The notes under the pieces are model-generated. The model had not been told where the DNA came from. It did no database searches and saw nothing but the letters and a program-made list of their open reading frames with translations. Of a stretch of DNA of 36,547 bases, positions 12,276-20,158 are shown one piece after another. Position numbers and translations under genes: made by a program. Position 1 is the first letter of the stretch. Each line of letters starts with the position of its first letter. Source of the stretch: a virus. The stretch is from IMG/VR virus record IMGVR_UViG_3300042691_033510, positions 1 to 36,547 of that record. One strand, given 5' to 3'.

Positions 12276-14819
12276 TCGATCCGCAGAACGTTCTGTTTTA
12301 TTTGCCGATGCCTCGGAGCCGTCTCCGACATCCTTCACTCCGCCGAACACTTCTTGAAACACGCCCGAGAGCGGCTTCAACTGATTGAATATCGCAAAGA
12401 CGGTATCGCCACTTGCTCCCTCGATATCCTCGAAAGAATCGATCCCCTGTGCTGCAAAACTATCAAATACTGGGGTAAGTTTGGGGTAGTTCAGCGCGAT
12501 GTAATCGTGAATCTGGGCGGTTGTTTTGATTCCCTCGTCTGCGAGTTCCTTAAAGACAAAGCCTAGGCCCTTGAGCGCTTTTCGCGGGTCCTTGTCTATG
12601 TTTTCTGCCAAGATTGTGAAGGCGTCGCTAATGGAGTTCTCTCCAACTAAGTCTTTTTGGGCGAGCAAGTTGGTGTTCTGTATGTCTGCGCCGAACTCTT
12701 CAAGCGAAAGCTGGCCGTCAAGGAAAGCTTCCGTAAGGCTGTTTTTCACATCCTCAGCAGTAAGCCCGAGTTTCCCCATGAGGCCCTGCATGGTTATGAG
12801 GGCCTCGTTAAAGCTCTTTGCATCCTTTGCTTGGTTCGCGAAGATTGCCGCGACGTCTGCCCCGAGCTTTCCGCTTCCGCCGGTGGTCGCGTGTGACAAT
12901 GCGTTGCCAAAGCCAACCGCGCCTGCCGCCACCGATCCCGTTGGCGCATTAATGTTGTAGTCGTTTTCGTTTAGTGGAATGTTGAGGGTTTCTAAAAAGT
13001 TCTGTCGAGCCTCGCTCTCTTGCCGCTTCTTCTTGTCTCCACTGGTGAGACTAGAGATGGCAAAGTAGGTTTGAGAAATTCCAGTTACGTCACCCGCTAG
13101 ATACGTTGCCCCTCCTGCTTGCGCTGCGTCGCCGGGTTTACGGTCTGAATTCTGAAAGCGATTGTAGGCCGTATATGCCAGGGCACCGCCCGCCACGACT
13201 CCAGCCGCGGGAATGATTGCAGTGAGCGATCCCGCGATCGATGACATAGACATTGCCGAAGAGGAAAGAGAAGCGGCGTATTCGGAGCCGTTGGCAATCG
13301 GTCCAATACCGGAACCTCCGGCACCGCCGAAGATTGAGCTGGCTAGGTATTGACCTAACCCTGACGCGCTTCCAATCTGAGAAAGCAGACCGCTTCCACC
13401 CATGGAAGCCGCCACCTGGGCGAGAAGTTGAGCACCAAAACCAATAGCTACCCGCTTCAGCGCGTCTTCAAGAATTTGCTCCAGGCTCTGAGAGCTGCCA
13501 GTGATAGTCGAGGTTAAAATGTCCTCGAAGAAACCAACCGAGTTTTTGAAGGCCTCTTTGTTCCTCTCCTCCAGCTCTTTTGCACCGTCGCTTGTTATCT
13601 TAAAGAGATCCTGCGCGGCATCTGAGACTTCTTTCCCGTAGAATGTCCCGAGCGTTCCGAAGACGTCGCTGAAGCCGGTGGCGTTGAGTTTTACGAAGCT
13701 TATCGGATCGACCAGATCGCCTAGAGACTCAGAATAGACCTTCACCTCTTTCGCGATTGCCGAATACTTCTTTCGTAGCTCTTCAGCAGACTGCGCCTGT
13801 TTGTCAATGGCGACAGTGCCCTTTTCCTGCTGCTCTACGCCCTTGGCTCGCTCAGCGTTAACGGCCTCGAGTTGTCGCTTTAGGTCAGCAAGTATTTCAT
13901 ATTCGTCTTCGCCCGCAATTTGCCGACCAAGTGCGCTAACGATTCCGGTAAGCCCCCCAGAATTTATCTCTTCTTGGACGTTGCGGATTGCAAGGCTGAG
14001 TCTTTGCGCCTCCGCGTCTAGCGAGTTAGAAAAGAGAAGTCTTAGCCCATTCGCGGCAAAACCAGCCCACTCCTGAATTTCCTTAAGCGCACCAACAAGG
14101 ACCGTGCTTTCGTTTACAAACCGGGCGATTCCGTCCTGTGCGTTCGTTATCGCTACGCCCATTTGCTGGATTATGTCGCCTGCAGTCTCACTAGCGCTTC
14201 CGGCAGCGAGCGTCTGTTTCTCTAGCTCAGCGAGGATTGCGATTCTTGCAGCTTCACGCTTGCCCGCCTCGTTCAGCTTATCGGCGGTCAACCCAATTGA
14301 TTTTGCAAATTCCTCCTCAGCCTTTTTGTTATCGACCATGATTCCGAACTGCTTCAGAAGCCGATCGTTTCCAGTGGCGACCGCATTCGTGAGCAGGTCC
14401 ATTGATTGTTTCGTGTCAATGCCGACGGCATCGCCCATGGCATCGGCGGCAGAAGCAACTTGAAGAAATTGGTCTGGAGACAGTCCCGCTAGTAGCGCCT
14501 GATTTGACGCCCGCATGAGGTCGGTATCGGCAAGAAGCCCTTGCGTTGCTTCCCGTAGCGTGGATAGCGCGGTGGTCGAAGCACCCGCTTTGGAATTGAG
14601 GGAATCAAAAGAGGATGCAAGCTCGGAAACCCCTTGCCCGCGGTTGATGGTGGAAATCAATGCAGTGGCGGCGGCTCCAGAGGCAGCAATTGCCGCAGCC
14701 GCCACGAGTCCTGCCGCCTTGAGAGCCTCAAAGGACGAGTTCGCTTCTTGGTTGCCCTGCTTAACCCCGGTCGCGTCCGTCCGAAGACGGATTAGCACAT
14801 CTCTGATTTCGTCCGACAT
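12204..14819 (-). CDS. Tape measure protein
   Basis: 871 aa from the ATG at 14819, after GGGGGTGGTGG. The upstream in-frame start at 14837 lies before the ribosome site. It is the longest gene in the genome and directs tail length. The N-terminal part is helical (SDEIRDVLIRLRTDATGVKQ) with a Gly/Ala-rich segment near residues 30-60. A central hydrophobic Gly/Ala-rich region (about 450-540) is typical of the membrane-interacting part of tape measures. Coiled-coil stretches occur elsewhere. It is preceded by G/GT-type chaperones, as expected. The C-terminal helix motif MVKAWN recurs in the next ORF. Confidence 0.85.
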   Translation of the reverse strand: MSDEIRDVLIRLRTDATGVKQGNQEANSSFEALKAAGLVAAAAIAASGAAATALISTINRGQGVSELASSFDSLNSKAGASTTALSTLREATQGLLADTDLMRASNQALLAGLSPDQFLQVASAADAMGDAVGIDTKQSMDLLTNAVATGNDRLLKQFGIMVDNKKAEEEFAKSIGLTADKLNEAGKREAARIAILAELEKQTLAAGSASETAGDIIQQMGVAITNAQDGIARFVNESTVLVGALKEIQEWAGFAANGLRLLFSNSLDAEAQRLSLAIRNVQEEINSGGLTGIVSALGRQIAGEDEYEILADLKRQLEAVNAERAKGVEQQEKGTVAIDKQAQSAEELRKKYSAIAKEVKVYSESLGDLVDPISFVKLNATGFSDVFGTLGTFYGKEVSDAAQDLFKITSDGAKELEERNKEAFKNSVGFFEDILTSTITGSSQSLEQILEDALKRVAIGFGAQLLAQVAASMGGSGLLSQIGSASGLGQYLASSIFGGAGGSGIGPIANGSEYAASLSSSAMSMSSIAGSLTAIIPAAGVVAGGALAYTAYNRFQNSDRKPGDAAQAGGATYLAGDVTGISQTYFAISSLTSGDKKKRQESEARQNFLETLNIPLNENDYNINAPTGSVAAGAVGFGNALSHATTGGSGKLGADVAAIFANQAKDAKSFNEALITMQGLMGKLGLTAEDVKNSLTEAFLDGQLSLEEFGADIQNTNLLAQKDLVGENSISDAFTILAENIDKDPRKALKGLGFVFKELADEGIKTTAQIHDYIALNYPKLTPVFDSFAAQGIDSFEDIEGASGDTVFAIFNQLKPLSGVFQEVFGGVKDVGDGSEASANKTERSADRMVKAWNKVEQAANDAAEASAAVG

Positions 14820-14837
14820 CCACCACCCCCAGCCCAT

Positions 14838-14874
14838 AGAATAGGGCCAGGGGTGAGGATCTTCAGACGGTTAG
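14838..14874 (-). promoter_or_regulatory. Putative late promoter for tape measure (motif copy 3)
   Basis: CTAACCGTCTGAA (14874-14862), an 18-bp spacer and TATTCT (14843-14838). A start near 14831 leaves a 12-base leader containing the GGGGGTGGTGG ribosome site of the tape-measure gene. In a longer read-through transcript the same region can fold: CACCCC at 14846-14851 pairs with GGGGTG at the ribosome site, which could hide it. Confidence 0.55.
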
Positions 14875-15056
14875 GGATTAGGCGTTCCCATCTTTTTGCC
14901 GAGAACGGCTTCCATCTGGGCAAGCTCCTTCTTGGCTTCATGAAAGGCAAGGCCACTCTCGACGCCCTTTCGAACACCGTCGTGCAGAAAGAAAATTACG
15001 AGGTAGGCTAAGCATCCGAGAATGAGCGTTTGAATAATCGCGCAGTAGGTTCTCAT
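14871..15056 (-). CDS. Small single-pass membrane protein
   Basis: 61 aa. A hydrophobic helix near the N terminus (AIIQTLILGCLAYLVIFFL) is followed by a charged helix (KKELAQMEAVLGKKM). It is coupled to the lipoprotein gene by an ATGA overlap and probably shares its dedicated promoter. Pairing a lipoprotein with a small inner-membrane protein next to the tape-measure gene suggests a two-part envelope function, for example superinfection exclusion or spanin-like. That is inference. Confidence 0.6.
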   Translation of the reverse strand: MRTYCAIIQTLILGCLAYLVIFFLHDGVRKGVESGLAFHEAKKELAQMEAVLGKKMGTPNP

Positions 15057-15505
15057 GAATCATCCCTGCTGAACGTCCCGGTATAGACCAGCTCGCATCG
15101 CAGCAAGCTACCGTCGCATTGGGACACGTCTGAAATTGTCACTGTGGCGACTTCGGAATCATACAGGTCGCCCGCGCCACGGTTCATCGTAATGGTATAA
15201 AAATCTTGTGCGGTAACATTTCCCCCGCACGAAACGATCTCAACCTTATTGGCCGTAAGCTCCTCTCGGTTTGGAGATGTCCCGTTAAAATCATTGCCAG
15301 AAGGCGTTCTAATGGCAGCGTCGGTTCCAGACTGATTCACGGTCAAGGTGCTTTGGAACTGCTGATCGACCGGAAAGTTGCAGTTATTTTTTGCAATCCT
15401 TAGAGTTCCCCGCCAAACCCCTGCAAAGGTGTCATTGTCCCCTCCACCGCCTCCACCGCCGCCGCATCCAAGGCAAAGCAGACAAAGTAGAATCAAGCGC
15501 TTCAT
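15053..15505 (-). CDS. Glycine-tract lipoprotein (moron candidate)
   Basis: 150 aa. The signal peptide MKRLILLCLLCLGC ends in a lipobox-like CLGC, with Cys14 the likely lipidation site, followed by eight glycines. The rest is a compact beta-rich domain (TFAGVWRGTLRIAKNNCNF) with several cysteines, similar in feel to small lipocalin-like outer-membrane lipoproteins. GGAGG lies just before the ATG. It breaks the usual chaperone-to-tape-measure order and has its own promoter-like sequence upstream. A prophage-expressed surface or exclusion function is plausible. The protein family is not recognised. Confidence 0.7.
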   Translation of the reverse strand: MKRLILLCLLCLGCGGGGGGGGDNDTFAGVWRGTLRIAKNNCNFPVDQQFQSTLTVNQSGTDAAIRTPSGNDFNGTSPNREELTANKVEIVSCGGNVTAQDFYTITMNRGAGDLYDSEVATVTISDVSQCDGSLLRCELVYTGTFSRDDS

Positions 15506-15536
15506 ATTTCCTCCGTGGTTACTCGGTTACTGATTC

Positions 15537-15565
15537 ATAATTACCAATCCACGGAGACAGGTCAA
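15537..15565 (-). promoter_or_regulatory. Sigma70-like promoter for the lipoprotein
   Basis: TTGACC (15565-15560), an exact 17-bp spacer and AATTAT (15542-15537) in the 96-bp gap between the chaperone and lipoprotein genes. Expected start is near 15530, leaving a 25-base leader with GGAGG. It does not contain the YTAACCGT motif of the putative late promoters, which fits independent expression. Confidence 0.5.
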
Positions 15566-15601
15566 CATAATGCCCTATAATGCGCCGGTAATTGACCCGC
15601 G

Positions 15602-15886
15602 TCACTTAGCAGCCTCTTCCCGCTCCCACTTATTCCAGACGGCATCGAGCATGAGGATGATTTCAAGGTCGGGTTCGGTAATCTTTGCCCGTCGCAGCAT
15701 CATGCCTCGGACGGGTGCGAGGGTCTGACAGCGCAGCAGGAAATAGAACTCGATCCAGACGTCGAGCTCGGGCGTCATTAGCTCCGAGGTTACGCACGGG
15801 CGCAAATGACACTGAGGCTGGAACTGAGCCTTATGGTCGGCCTTCCACTTCTTAAGGAAGGAGCTTCTGCACCCTCCGCAAGTCAT
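15602..15886 (-). CDS. Tail assembly chaperone, T part of G-T frameshift fusion
   Basis: 94 aa if started at the ATG at 15886. The same frame is open back to the A9 slippery site at 15961, so the likely product is a 261-aa fusion made by -1 frameshifting from 15895..16386. The frame contains CGGC and later cysteines (QCHLRPCVTSELMTPELDVW), a possible zinc site, and an acidic C-terminal helix (NKWEREEAAK). The C-terminal helical region resembles GT chaperone ends that bind the tape measure. The relation to lambda gpGT is by position and mechanism, not by sequence. Confidence 0.75.
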   Translation of the reverse strand: MTCGGCRSSFLKKWKADHKAQFQPQCHLRPCVTSELMTPELDVWIEFYFLLRCQTLAPVRGMMLRRAKITEPDLEIILMLDAVWNKWEREEAAK

Positions 15887-15894
15887 CTCGCCCT

Positions 15895-16386
15895 TTAGCT
15901 GGGCTCTGAGCCTCTTCCCGAGTGCTTCGACGAATCCGGCTCCATAGGTGGAGCGTTTTCTTTTTTTTTGGTGAGCGCTTCTAGGGCCTCGGAATAGCCC
16001 ATACCAATCTCGACCTTCTCCCAGTACTCGAGTACGTCAAACATCTTTTTTGCTTCCGCAGCCGAATACTCAACAGGTTGATGCCCCTCGGGTGGCGTAT
16101 GCTTCCAGCCCTTGAGGTGTCGCCACACGATGGGAGCAAGCGTGTAATAGCTAGTACTCTTGGCATCCACGAACCAATTCTTAAGCGCCTCAGGGTCGCC
16201 GTCTTTAGGGGTTTCTAGTCCTCGCTTCTTGCGAATGCCATCTGCATCGAACCGCGCCTTATCCGCCTCATCCGGGGAGAACCTCGCAATCTCGAATATA
16301 AACTCTGGATTAGCCCGTGGCCATGATACCGATACCGTAGTCGGCAGGTTTTGACGTTCCCGCATCCGGGACATTATACTTTCCAT
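15895..16386 (-). CDS. Tail assembly chaperone, G part
   Basis: 163 aa. It lies between the tail tube gene and the tape measure, the standard slot for siphophage tail chaperones. The ATG at 16386 has GGAG upstream. A beta-like N-terminal half is followed by a helical half (EAKKMFDVLEYWEKVEIGMG). Codons 140-142 are AAA AAA AAA, followed by GAA. A slip to the -1 frame here joins the downstream frame. Without slippage, translation adds 21 residues and stops at 15895. Confidence 0.8.
   Translation of the reverse strand: MESIMSRMRERQNLPTTVSVSWPRANPEFIFEIARFSPDEADKARFDADGIRKKRGLETPKDGDPEALKNWFVDAKSTSYYTLAPIVWRHLKGWKHTPPEGHQPVEYSAAEAKKMFDVLEYWEKVEIGMGYSEALEALTKKKENAPPMEPDSSKHSGRGSEPS
15960..15969 (-). 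promoter_or_regulatory. Programmed -1 frameshift site (A9G)
   Basis: On the coding strand nine A's (15969-15961) followed by G encode Lys-Lys-Lys in frame 0. This contains an A-AAA-AAA slippery heptamer. After a -1 slip the next codon is AGA and the frame stays open into 15602..15886. Frame arithmetic agrees: the two start positions differ by 500, which is 2 modulo 3. Confidence 0.8.
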
Positions 16387-16395
16387 TCTGTTCTC

Positions 16396-16417
16396 CGCAC
16401 CTCTGGTTAAAGGTGCG
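16396..16417 (-). promoter_or_regulatory. Hairpin upstream of chaperone G
   Basis: A perfect 7-bp stem, CGCACCT/AGGTGCG, with an 8-base loop in the 104-bp gap after the tail tube gene. It lies just before the GGAG of the G gene. No U-run follows in the leftward direction. It may limit read-through or translation after the highly expressed tube gene. No promoter motif is seen in the rest of the gap. Confidence 0.4.
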
Positions 16418-16490
16418 AGGGGTCTTTCTTACGACGCAGCAGCAACCACACCACGACAACCAATGCAAGAAATCCCCCTTCGCACGTCTG

Positions 16491-17567
16491 TTACGCCGAC
16501 CATTTTGTCGACCTTGTTCTGTGAATCTCGGCCAGCCGGTGAGCGGTTACGCCCGACATTCCGGTAGGCGCAGCCGAACGCTTGAGGCTTTCCCATGAAA
16601 GCGTAGGCGTGAATCGGCTGTTGTTGTTCGAGAAATCGTGTCCGCCTGGAACCTGCGCCGTCGGCCATAAGTAAGGCCATTGGAACTTGAGCGACTCGTT
16701 GAGCGTCGAGCCGATGATGTTCCCGTCAAGGAAGAACTCGGCCTTAAGAGTCGTCTGTGCGAGCCACTGGCCCCACATATCCCACGACGCATTATCGAGT
16801 TCCGACATGGTGACGGTAAGCACCTGCTTGATCGGCCCAAGCTGTTGCGGCTCCATCGTAAACTGTGAGTTTGCTGCACGAAGCCCGAATATCTTGTCGT
16901 GGTCCCTGGTTATTGTCCAATTCAGGTTGGTGATTGTCTTGTCATCAGAAGACGAGAGAGAACCACCGCTATCGGCATTTTGACGGAAATAGTGATTAGC
17001 ACCGCCCAGCGTCGCCTCGTTGTATGTGTATTGAGTGAGCGCCTGAATTTCAGTAACGGTGTTCGCGCTGCCTTCGGTGTATCGGTCTGCGATACCTTGG
17101 AACGTAACTGTGCCCGCCTGATTCGGCGCAATGGACAGAGACATCGATGTCCACTTAACGGACGGAATCGAGATTGTGCGGTCGGACTCAATGGAGAATC
17201 CGAGAGTCCAAAATATCCCGTAAATGGAGTTTGCAAGGTCGTGATTGACCAAATAGTCGGCCTGCGATGCTGTTTGCTCCGCCGGAGTCGACTCGGTTCC
17301 CATCAGCGACTGATAAAGCGCCAGCCAACCTTGCCCGTATGTAAGCGCGCAAGTGAGTGTGACTGTACCATCGAACTGCAATCGCTTTAGCTGCGTTCGC
17401 TGCTTTGGTGATCCAACATCCCGTTGCAATGACTCAGCGAACCCGCCACCGAGCTTGATGCTTGAACAGTAGAGGTAGATACCACCGGAAGTGATATCTG
17501 CTTCAGTGCCCCAAGTTGAACCCTTCTTAAGTCCGACTACAACGTCATTCGTTTGAATTACCGCCAT
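16491..17567 (-). CDS. Major tail (tube) protein
   Basis: 358 aa with GGAGGTGAG before the ATG. It is beta-rich from end to end. It begins AVIQTNDVVVGLKKGSTWGT, as many siphophage tube proteins do, and has repeating strands in the middle (TVTFQGIADRYTEGS). It lies immediately before the frameshifted chaperones and after the neck genes, which is the diagnostic position. At 358 aa it is longer than minimal tubes, so an extra C-terminal domain (about 270-358) is likely. Confidence 0.75.
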   Translation of the reverse strand: MAVIQTNDVVVGLKKGSTWGTEADITSGGIYLYCSSIKLGGGFAESLQRDVGSPKQRTQLKRLQFDGTVTLTCALTYGQGWLALYQSLMGTESTPAEQTASQADYLVNHDLANSIYGIFWTLGFSIESDRTISIPSVKWTSMSLSIAPNQAGTVTFQGIADRYTEGSANTVTEIQALTQYTYNEATLGGANHYFRQNADSGGSLSSSDDKTITNLNWTITRDHDKIFGLRAANSQFTMEPQQLGPIKQVLTVTMSELDNASWDMWGQWLAQTTLKAEFFLDGNIIGSTLNESLKFQWPYLWPTAQVPGGHDFSNNNSRFTPTLSWESLKRSAAPTGMSGVTAHRLAEIHRTRSTKWSA

Positions 17568-17778
17568 CTCTCACCTCCGCCCCCGCCGAGCCCCAACCAT
17601 CAGGAAGTTCCCCAATGGGTGCTCGTTCATGCTTCGCAAGTCCCGCCTTGATCATCTCAACCGCTTGCGCCCGCGTTACCTCGATTGAATTACCGATGCC
17701 GTAGACCTTGCCGTCTTCGTCTTTCAGTAGTTCGTAAACAACTTCGTTAGAAATCTGGGTTTGCTCTTTCCGCGACAT
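17545..17778 (-). CDS. Small head-tail region protein
   Basis: 77 aa. It overlaps the upstream gene by 32 bases and the tail tube start by 23. AAGGA lies about 10 bases upstream of the ATG. A short strand-turn-strand (VVYELLKDEDGKVYGIGNSI) is followed by a helix (TRAQAVEMIKAGLAKHE) and a Gly-rich end. This looks like a small folded domain. The family is unknown, and the role may be in tail tube assembly. Confidence 0.55.
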   Translation of the reverse strand: MSRKEQTQISNEVVYELLKDEDGKVYGIGNSIEVTRAQAVEMIKAGLAKHERAPIGELPDGWGSAGAEVRDGGNSNE

Positions 17779-18247
17779 AGGTCATTGTTCCTTTAATGAG
17801 TTCGCCCTGGTCGGCGTTGAAACCGGAGATGCGGTCAAGCCGAATCTCTCCGGTAGAATTGACGAGGTCGACAGTGTTCGAGAGGCGAGAGCCGAGAGAG
17901 CGAATTGCTCCCCGTACGATTCTTGCTCCATCGATAATCGCGTTAACCCCAGCACCGTTGATACCCAGGCTTTCAAATCCCTGAATCTTGATTGTATATG
18001 TCCGTCTCGTAATATTGCCCGCCGCATACCAATCATCATTTGCAACTACTTCCACTCCCCAGACCCGGACCTGTCTTCTGCCTCCGACATCGGCCATCAA
18101 GTACTTATCCACGAGCGAGGCCTCTTCCCATTCGAGCAGGTAGTCCTTGACGTTCCCGTTCGTTTCATCGAATCCCAGAGAGCTTGCTACCCCTCGAATA
18201 GCCCCTACGATCACGTTTCGAACCGTCGGCTCCTTGCTCGTTGCCAT
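17747..18247 (-). CDS. Tail terminator/neck protein candidate
   Basis: 166 aa. A helical N terminus (PTVRNVIVGAIRGVASSLGF) is followed by mixed strands (VWGVEVVANDDWYAAGNI) and a C-terminal beta segment with GTMTYVAERANPDF. The size and place just before the tube gene fit a tail terminator or head-tail joining protein of the gpU/gp17 type. The assignment rests on position and fold pattern. The start shares one base with the preceding stop. Confidence 0.55.
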   Translation of the reverse strand: MATSKEPTVRNVIVGAIRGVASSLGFDETNGNVKDYLLEWEEASLVDKYLMADVGGRRQVRVWGVEVVANDDWYAAGNITRRTYTIKIQGFESLGINGAGVNAIIDGARIVRGAIRSLGSRLSNTVDLVNSTGEIRLDRISGFNADQGELIKGTMTYVAERANPDF

Positions 18248-18987
18248 CAGCGAATAATCGCAACCGCCCCGCTGAATGCTCTCTCATTCGGCGTTGGCCT
18301 GTCGTCCCCGTCCGTATCTACGCCAACCGGAATCACCGTCAGCGCCTCTTCAAAAAGTCCGTTGTAAATGTCGAATTTCTTTGCCCAGAACTCGTTGCCC
18401 TGACCGCTGAGGTCCAGGCAACAGTAGGCCGTCGCGAGAAGTTCCACAGCTTCGTTAAGCAGCTCCCGGTTAAAGGTTCGTTTTCGGTTGTAGCCCCGGT
18501 TTCGCAAGATGCGGTCAACTCGGGTGATGGCGTCTCGGATCTTTTCGTCAATGAAAGTCTTGCGCGGGAGGATGTCCCCTATCTTCGACTCTCGCCCGAC
18601 GATGTCATTCGGCCTTACGCTAATCTTTGAGGTAAGCGCATCCGGCCGATAGACAAAAATCTGTTCAGTCACCGATTGAACTGGCCCATCAAGCTCAAAA
18701 CGGAATCGTGTCGTTACGAAATACGGCTCATAGTCTTCCGAGGACTCGGGGTCATCGTCTGTTAATGCTGGGAATACGATTGAGTAGGAGCCGCGCTGGC
18801 CCTCGGTCCATTCAGTAACATCGCTGCCAATGGCGCCGGTGGTGACTGTGTTATTCTTCTGCGCTGCCGTGGGCTCATCCGCATAAATTCGGGCCGTCAC
18901 GATGCTATGAGCCGGCACACTCTCATCACCCGCAAGCGGGTTGAACTGAAAGTTTATGCTACGCCCATATACGTGCCGGGTGATCAT
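18247..18987 (-). CDS. Head completion/neck protein, two-domain
   Basis: 246 aa from the ATG at 18987, overlapping the preceding stop as TAATG. Residues 1-115 form a beta domain (RSINFQFNPLAGDESVPAHS). The C-terminal part (about 140-215) is helical with KTFIDEKIRDAITRVDRILR and ELLATAYCCLDLS, resembling the helical bundle of phage head-tail adaptor (gp6/gp15-like) proteins. This suggests a fused adaptor plus beta domain. The assignment is by position and pattern only. Confidence 0.55.
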   Translation of the reverse strand: MITRHVYGRSINFQFNPLAGDESVPAHSIVTARIYADEPTAAQKNNTVTTGAIGSDVTEWTEGQRGSYSIVFPALTDDDPESSEDYEPYFVTTRFRFELDGPVQSVTEQIFVYRPDALTSKISVRPNDIVGRESKIGDILPRKTFIDEKIRDAITRVDRILRNRGYNRKRTFNRELLNEAVELLATAYCCLDLSGQGNEFWAKKFDIYNGLFEEALTVIPVGVDTDGDDRPTPNERAFSGAVAIIR

Positions 18988-19421
18988 TATGCACAAATCC
19001 AAGTGTCAGCAGCGGTTGAATAGCAAAGAATCGGCTTAATGCCGGTCAGCGCGGAGAAAGCAGCGTTCGCCGATCCCCCGTTCACGGTCCCGCCAGATGC
19101 TGCGTAAATCTTCAGCACTCCCGACGTCGCATTTAGAATGATTTCAAACTGTCCCGCAGTTGAGGTCGCAAACTTGACGCCTACGGCTCCGTCTGCGCCG
19201 GTCACTCGGTGAATCTGCGCGGTAGCGGAAAGGGCAGTGGCGTCAGCAACAGTCGTTCCCGCAGCCGCTACGACTTCATAGTTGGCGGCCGGAAATGCAA
19301 TCCTAGTGGTAGAAATCCCACCTGAGAATGTTTGCAGTGCGGTATAGGTAACTAGATCCGGGTTAGTTGCGGCAATGCAAAGCAGCCCCAGAATCGAAAT
19401 GAGAAAGATTTTCAGTTTCAT
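18987..19421 (-). CDS. Signal-peptide-bearing beta protein in the head operon
   Basis: 144 aa. A clear N-terminal signal (MKLKIFLISILGLLCIAAT) is followed by a Gly/Ala/Thr-rich beta domain (TTRIAFPAANYEVVAAAGTT) and a C terminus with two cysteines (ILCYSTAADTWIC) that could form a disulphide. An export signal is unexpected for a capsid or tail part and suggests periplasmic or surface location in the host. It is ATGA-coupled to the gene before it. The domain resembles phage-borne beta-sandwich proteins, but the function is unknown. Confidence 0.6.
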   Translation of the reverse strand: MKLKIFLISILGLLCIAATNPDLVTYTALQTFSGGISTTRIAFPAANYEVVAAAGTTVADATALSATAQIHRVTGADGAVGVKFATSTAGQFEIILNATSGVLKIYAASGGTVNGGSANAAFSALTGIKPILCYSTAADTWICA

Positions 19422-19600
19422 GACTTACCCTTTTTGTGTTCGCCCCAGTCTCGTCGCTTGTCCTGCACGTCAGCCCTCTCGCAGATAGTTCGATGCGCAG
19501 TCTCGTAAGACATCGGCTTGCCGGTCATCTCACTATGCTTCTTCAGCTCCCTTGCGCAGTCTTCTCGGGCCGCGCGTCTTGCGTCCTCACGATCCGACAT
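19418..19600 (-). CDS. Small charged protein
   Basis: 60 aa, very rich in Arg, Lys, Glu and Asp (DREDARRAAREDCARELKKH), with a short TICERADVQ segment, and likely a soluble helical hairpin. It overlaps the upstream gene by 14 bases and the downstream gene by 4. No zinc or catalytic pattern is complete. It is similar in type to small phage proteins that bind nucleic acid or capsid, but the family is not recognised. Confidence 0.55.
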   Translation of the reverse strand: MSDREDARRAAREDCARELKKHSEMTGKPMSYETAHRTICERADVQDKRRDWGEHKKGKS

Positions 19601-20120
19601 CTGCCCCCTCGCCCTTCTGCGCCTGCTTTCCGGTTCGAGTGCTTTGCTTTTCTGACTTGGCTAGTTCCGCCGCCTCAGCCTCAGCAGCGGATGCCTTTGC
19701 CGCCTTCTCTGCATCTCGTTCAGCTTGAGCAGCATCACCGAGAGCCTTGAGTCGCGCGATCTCCTCATGCAATGCCTTGTTCTCAGCTTCCAGAGCTTCC
19801 TTCTCAGCACGAATCAGTTCAGGAGGTCGGGCATAAGAGCCAAGTCTCCGCTTCATCTCCGCCACTTCTTTCGCCTTGTTCGGAAAATCGCGGACGATGT
19901 TGTCAAGATTCTGGTGCTCAACGACAGCAAAGCCCTTGAAGGCCCGACAGAACTCGACATGACTGAGGTCATCAAGCGCGGTTACCGGATAGTAAACGTA
20001 GGTGCGTTCCCGAATGTCGTGTTTTGAGACTTCATCCTTGGTTGCCCCCGATCTGGAGTGCCTGTGATTCGGAGATTCCATGACCACGCATGGATACGGT
20101 TGCTTTTCTGGTGCGTCCAT
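19587..20120 (-). CDS. Coiled-coil protein downstream of major capsid
   Basis: 177 aa from the ATG at 20120, with GAGG six bases upstream. A TTG twelve bases earlier is less likely. Residues 1-95 are a mixed fold (RTYVYYPVTALDDLSHVEFC). Residues 100-150 form a strong coiled coil (ELIRAEKEALEAENKALHEE), followed by an Ala/Glu/Lys-rich tail. It is possibly a capsid-associated or neck-assembly protein given its place after the capsid gene. No family is recognised. Confidence 0.55.
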   Translation of the reverse strand: MDAPEKQPYPCVVMESPNHRHSRSGATKDEVSKHDIRERTYVYYPVTALDDLSHVEFCRAFKGFAVVEHQNLDNIVRDFPNKAKEVAEMKRRLGSYARPPELIRAEKEALEAENKALHEEIARLKALGDAAQAERDAEKAAKASAAEAEAAELAKSEKQSTRTGKQAQKGEGADVGS

Positions 20121-20136
20121 TGCTTGCCTCAAATAC

Positions 20137-20152
20137 GGGGGATTTCTCCCCC
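20137..20152 (-). promoter_or_regulatory. GNRA-loop hairpin after major capsid gene
   Basis: On the transcript, GGGGGA-GAAA-TCCCCC is a perfect 6-bp stem capped by a GAAA tetraloop, seven bases after the capsid stop. No U-run follows, so it more likely stabilises the capsid mRNA or partly attenuates it than terminates it. Confidence 0.5.
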
Positions 20153-20158
20153 TGGTTG

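Noticed and set aside
15433-15474. GGN-repeat tract as an assembly artefact
   Set aside because: The tract is in frame, follows a lipobox-like Cys in the way flexible Gly linkers do in lipoproteins, and the frame stays open on both sides.
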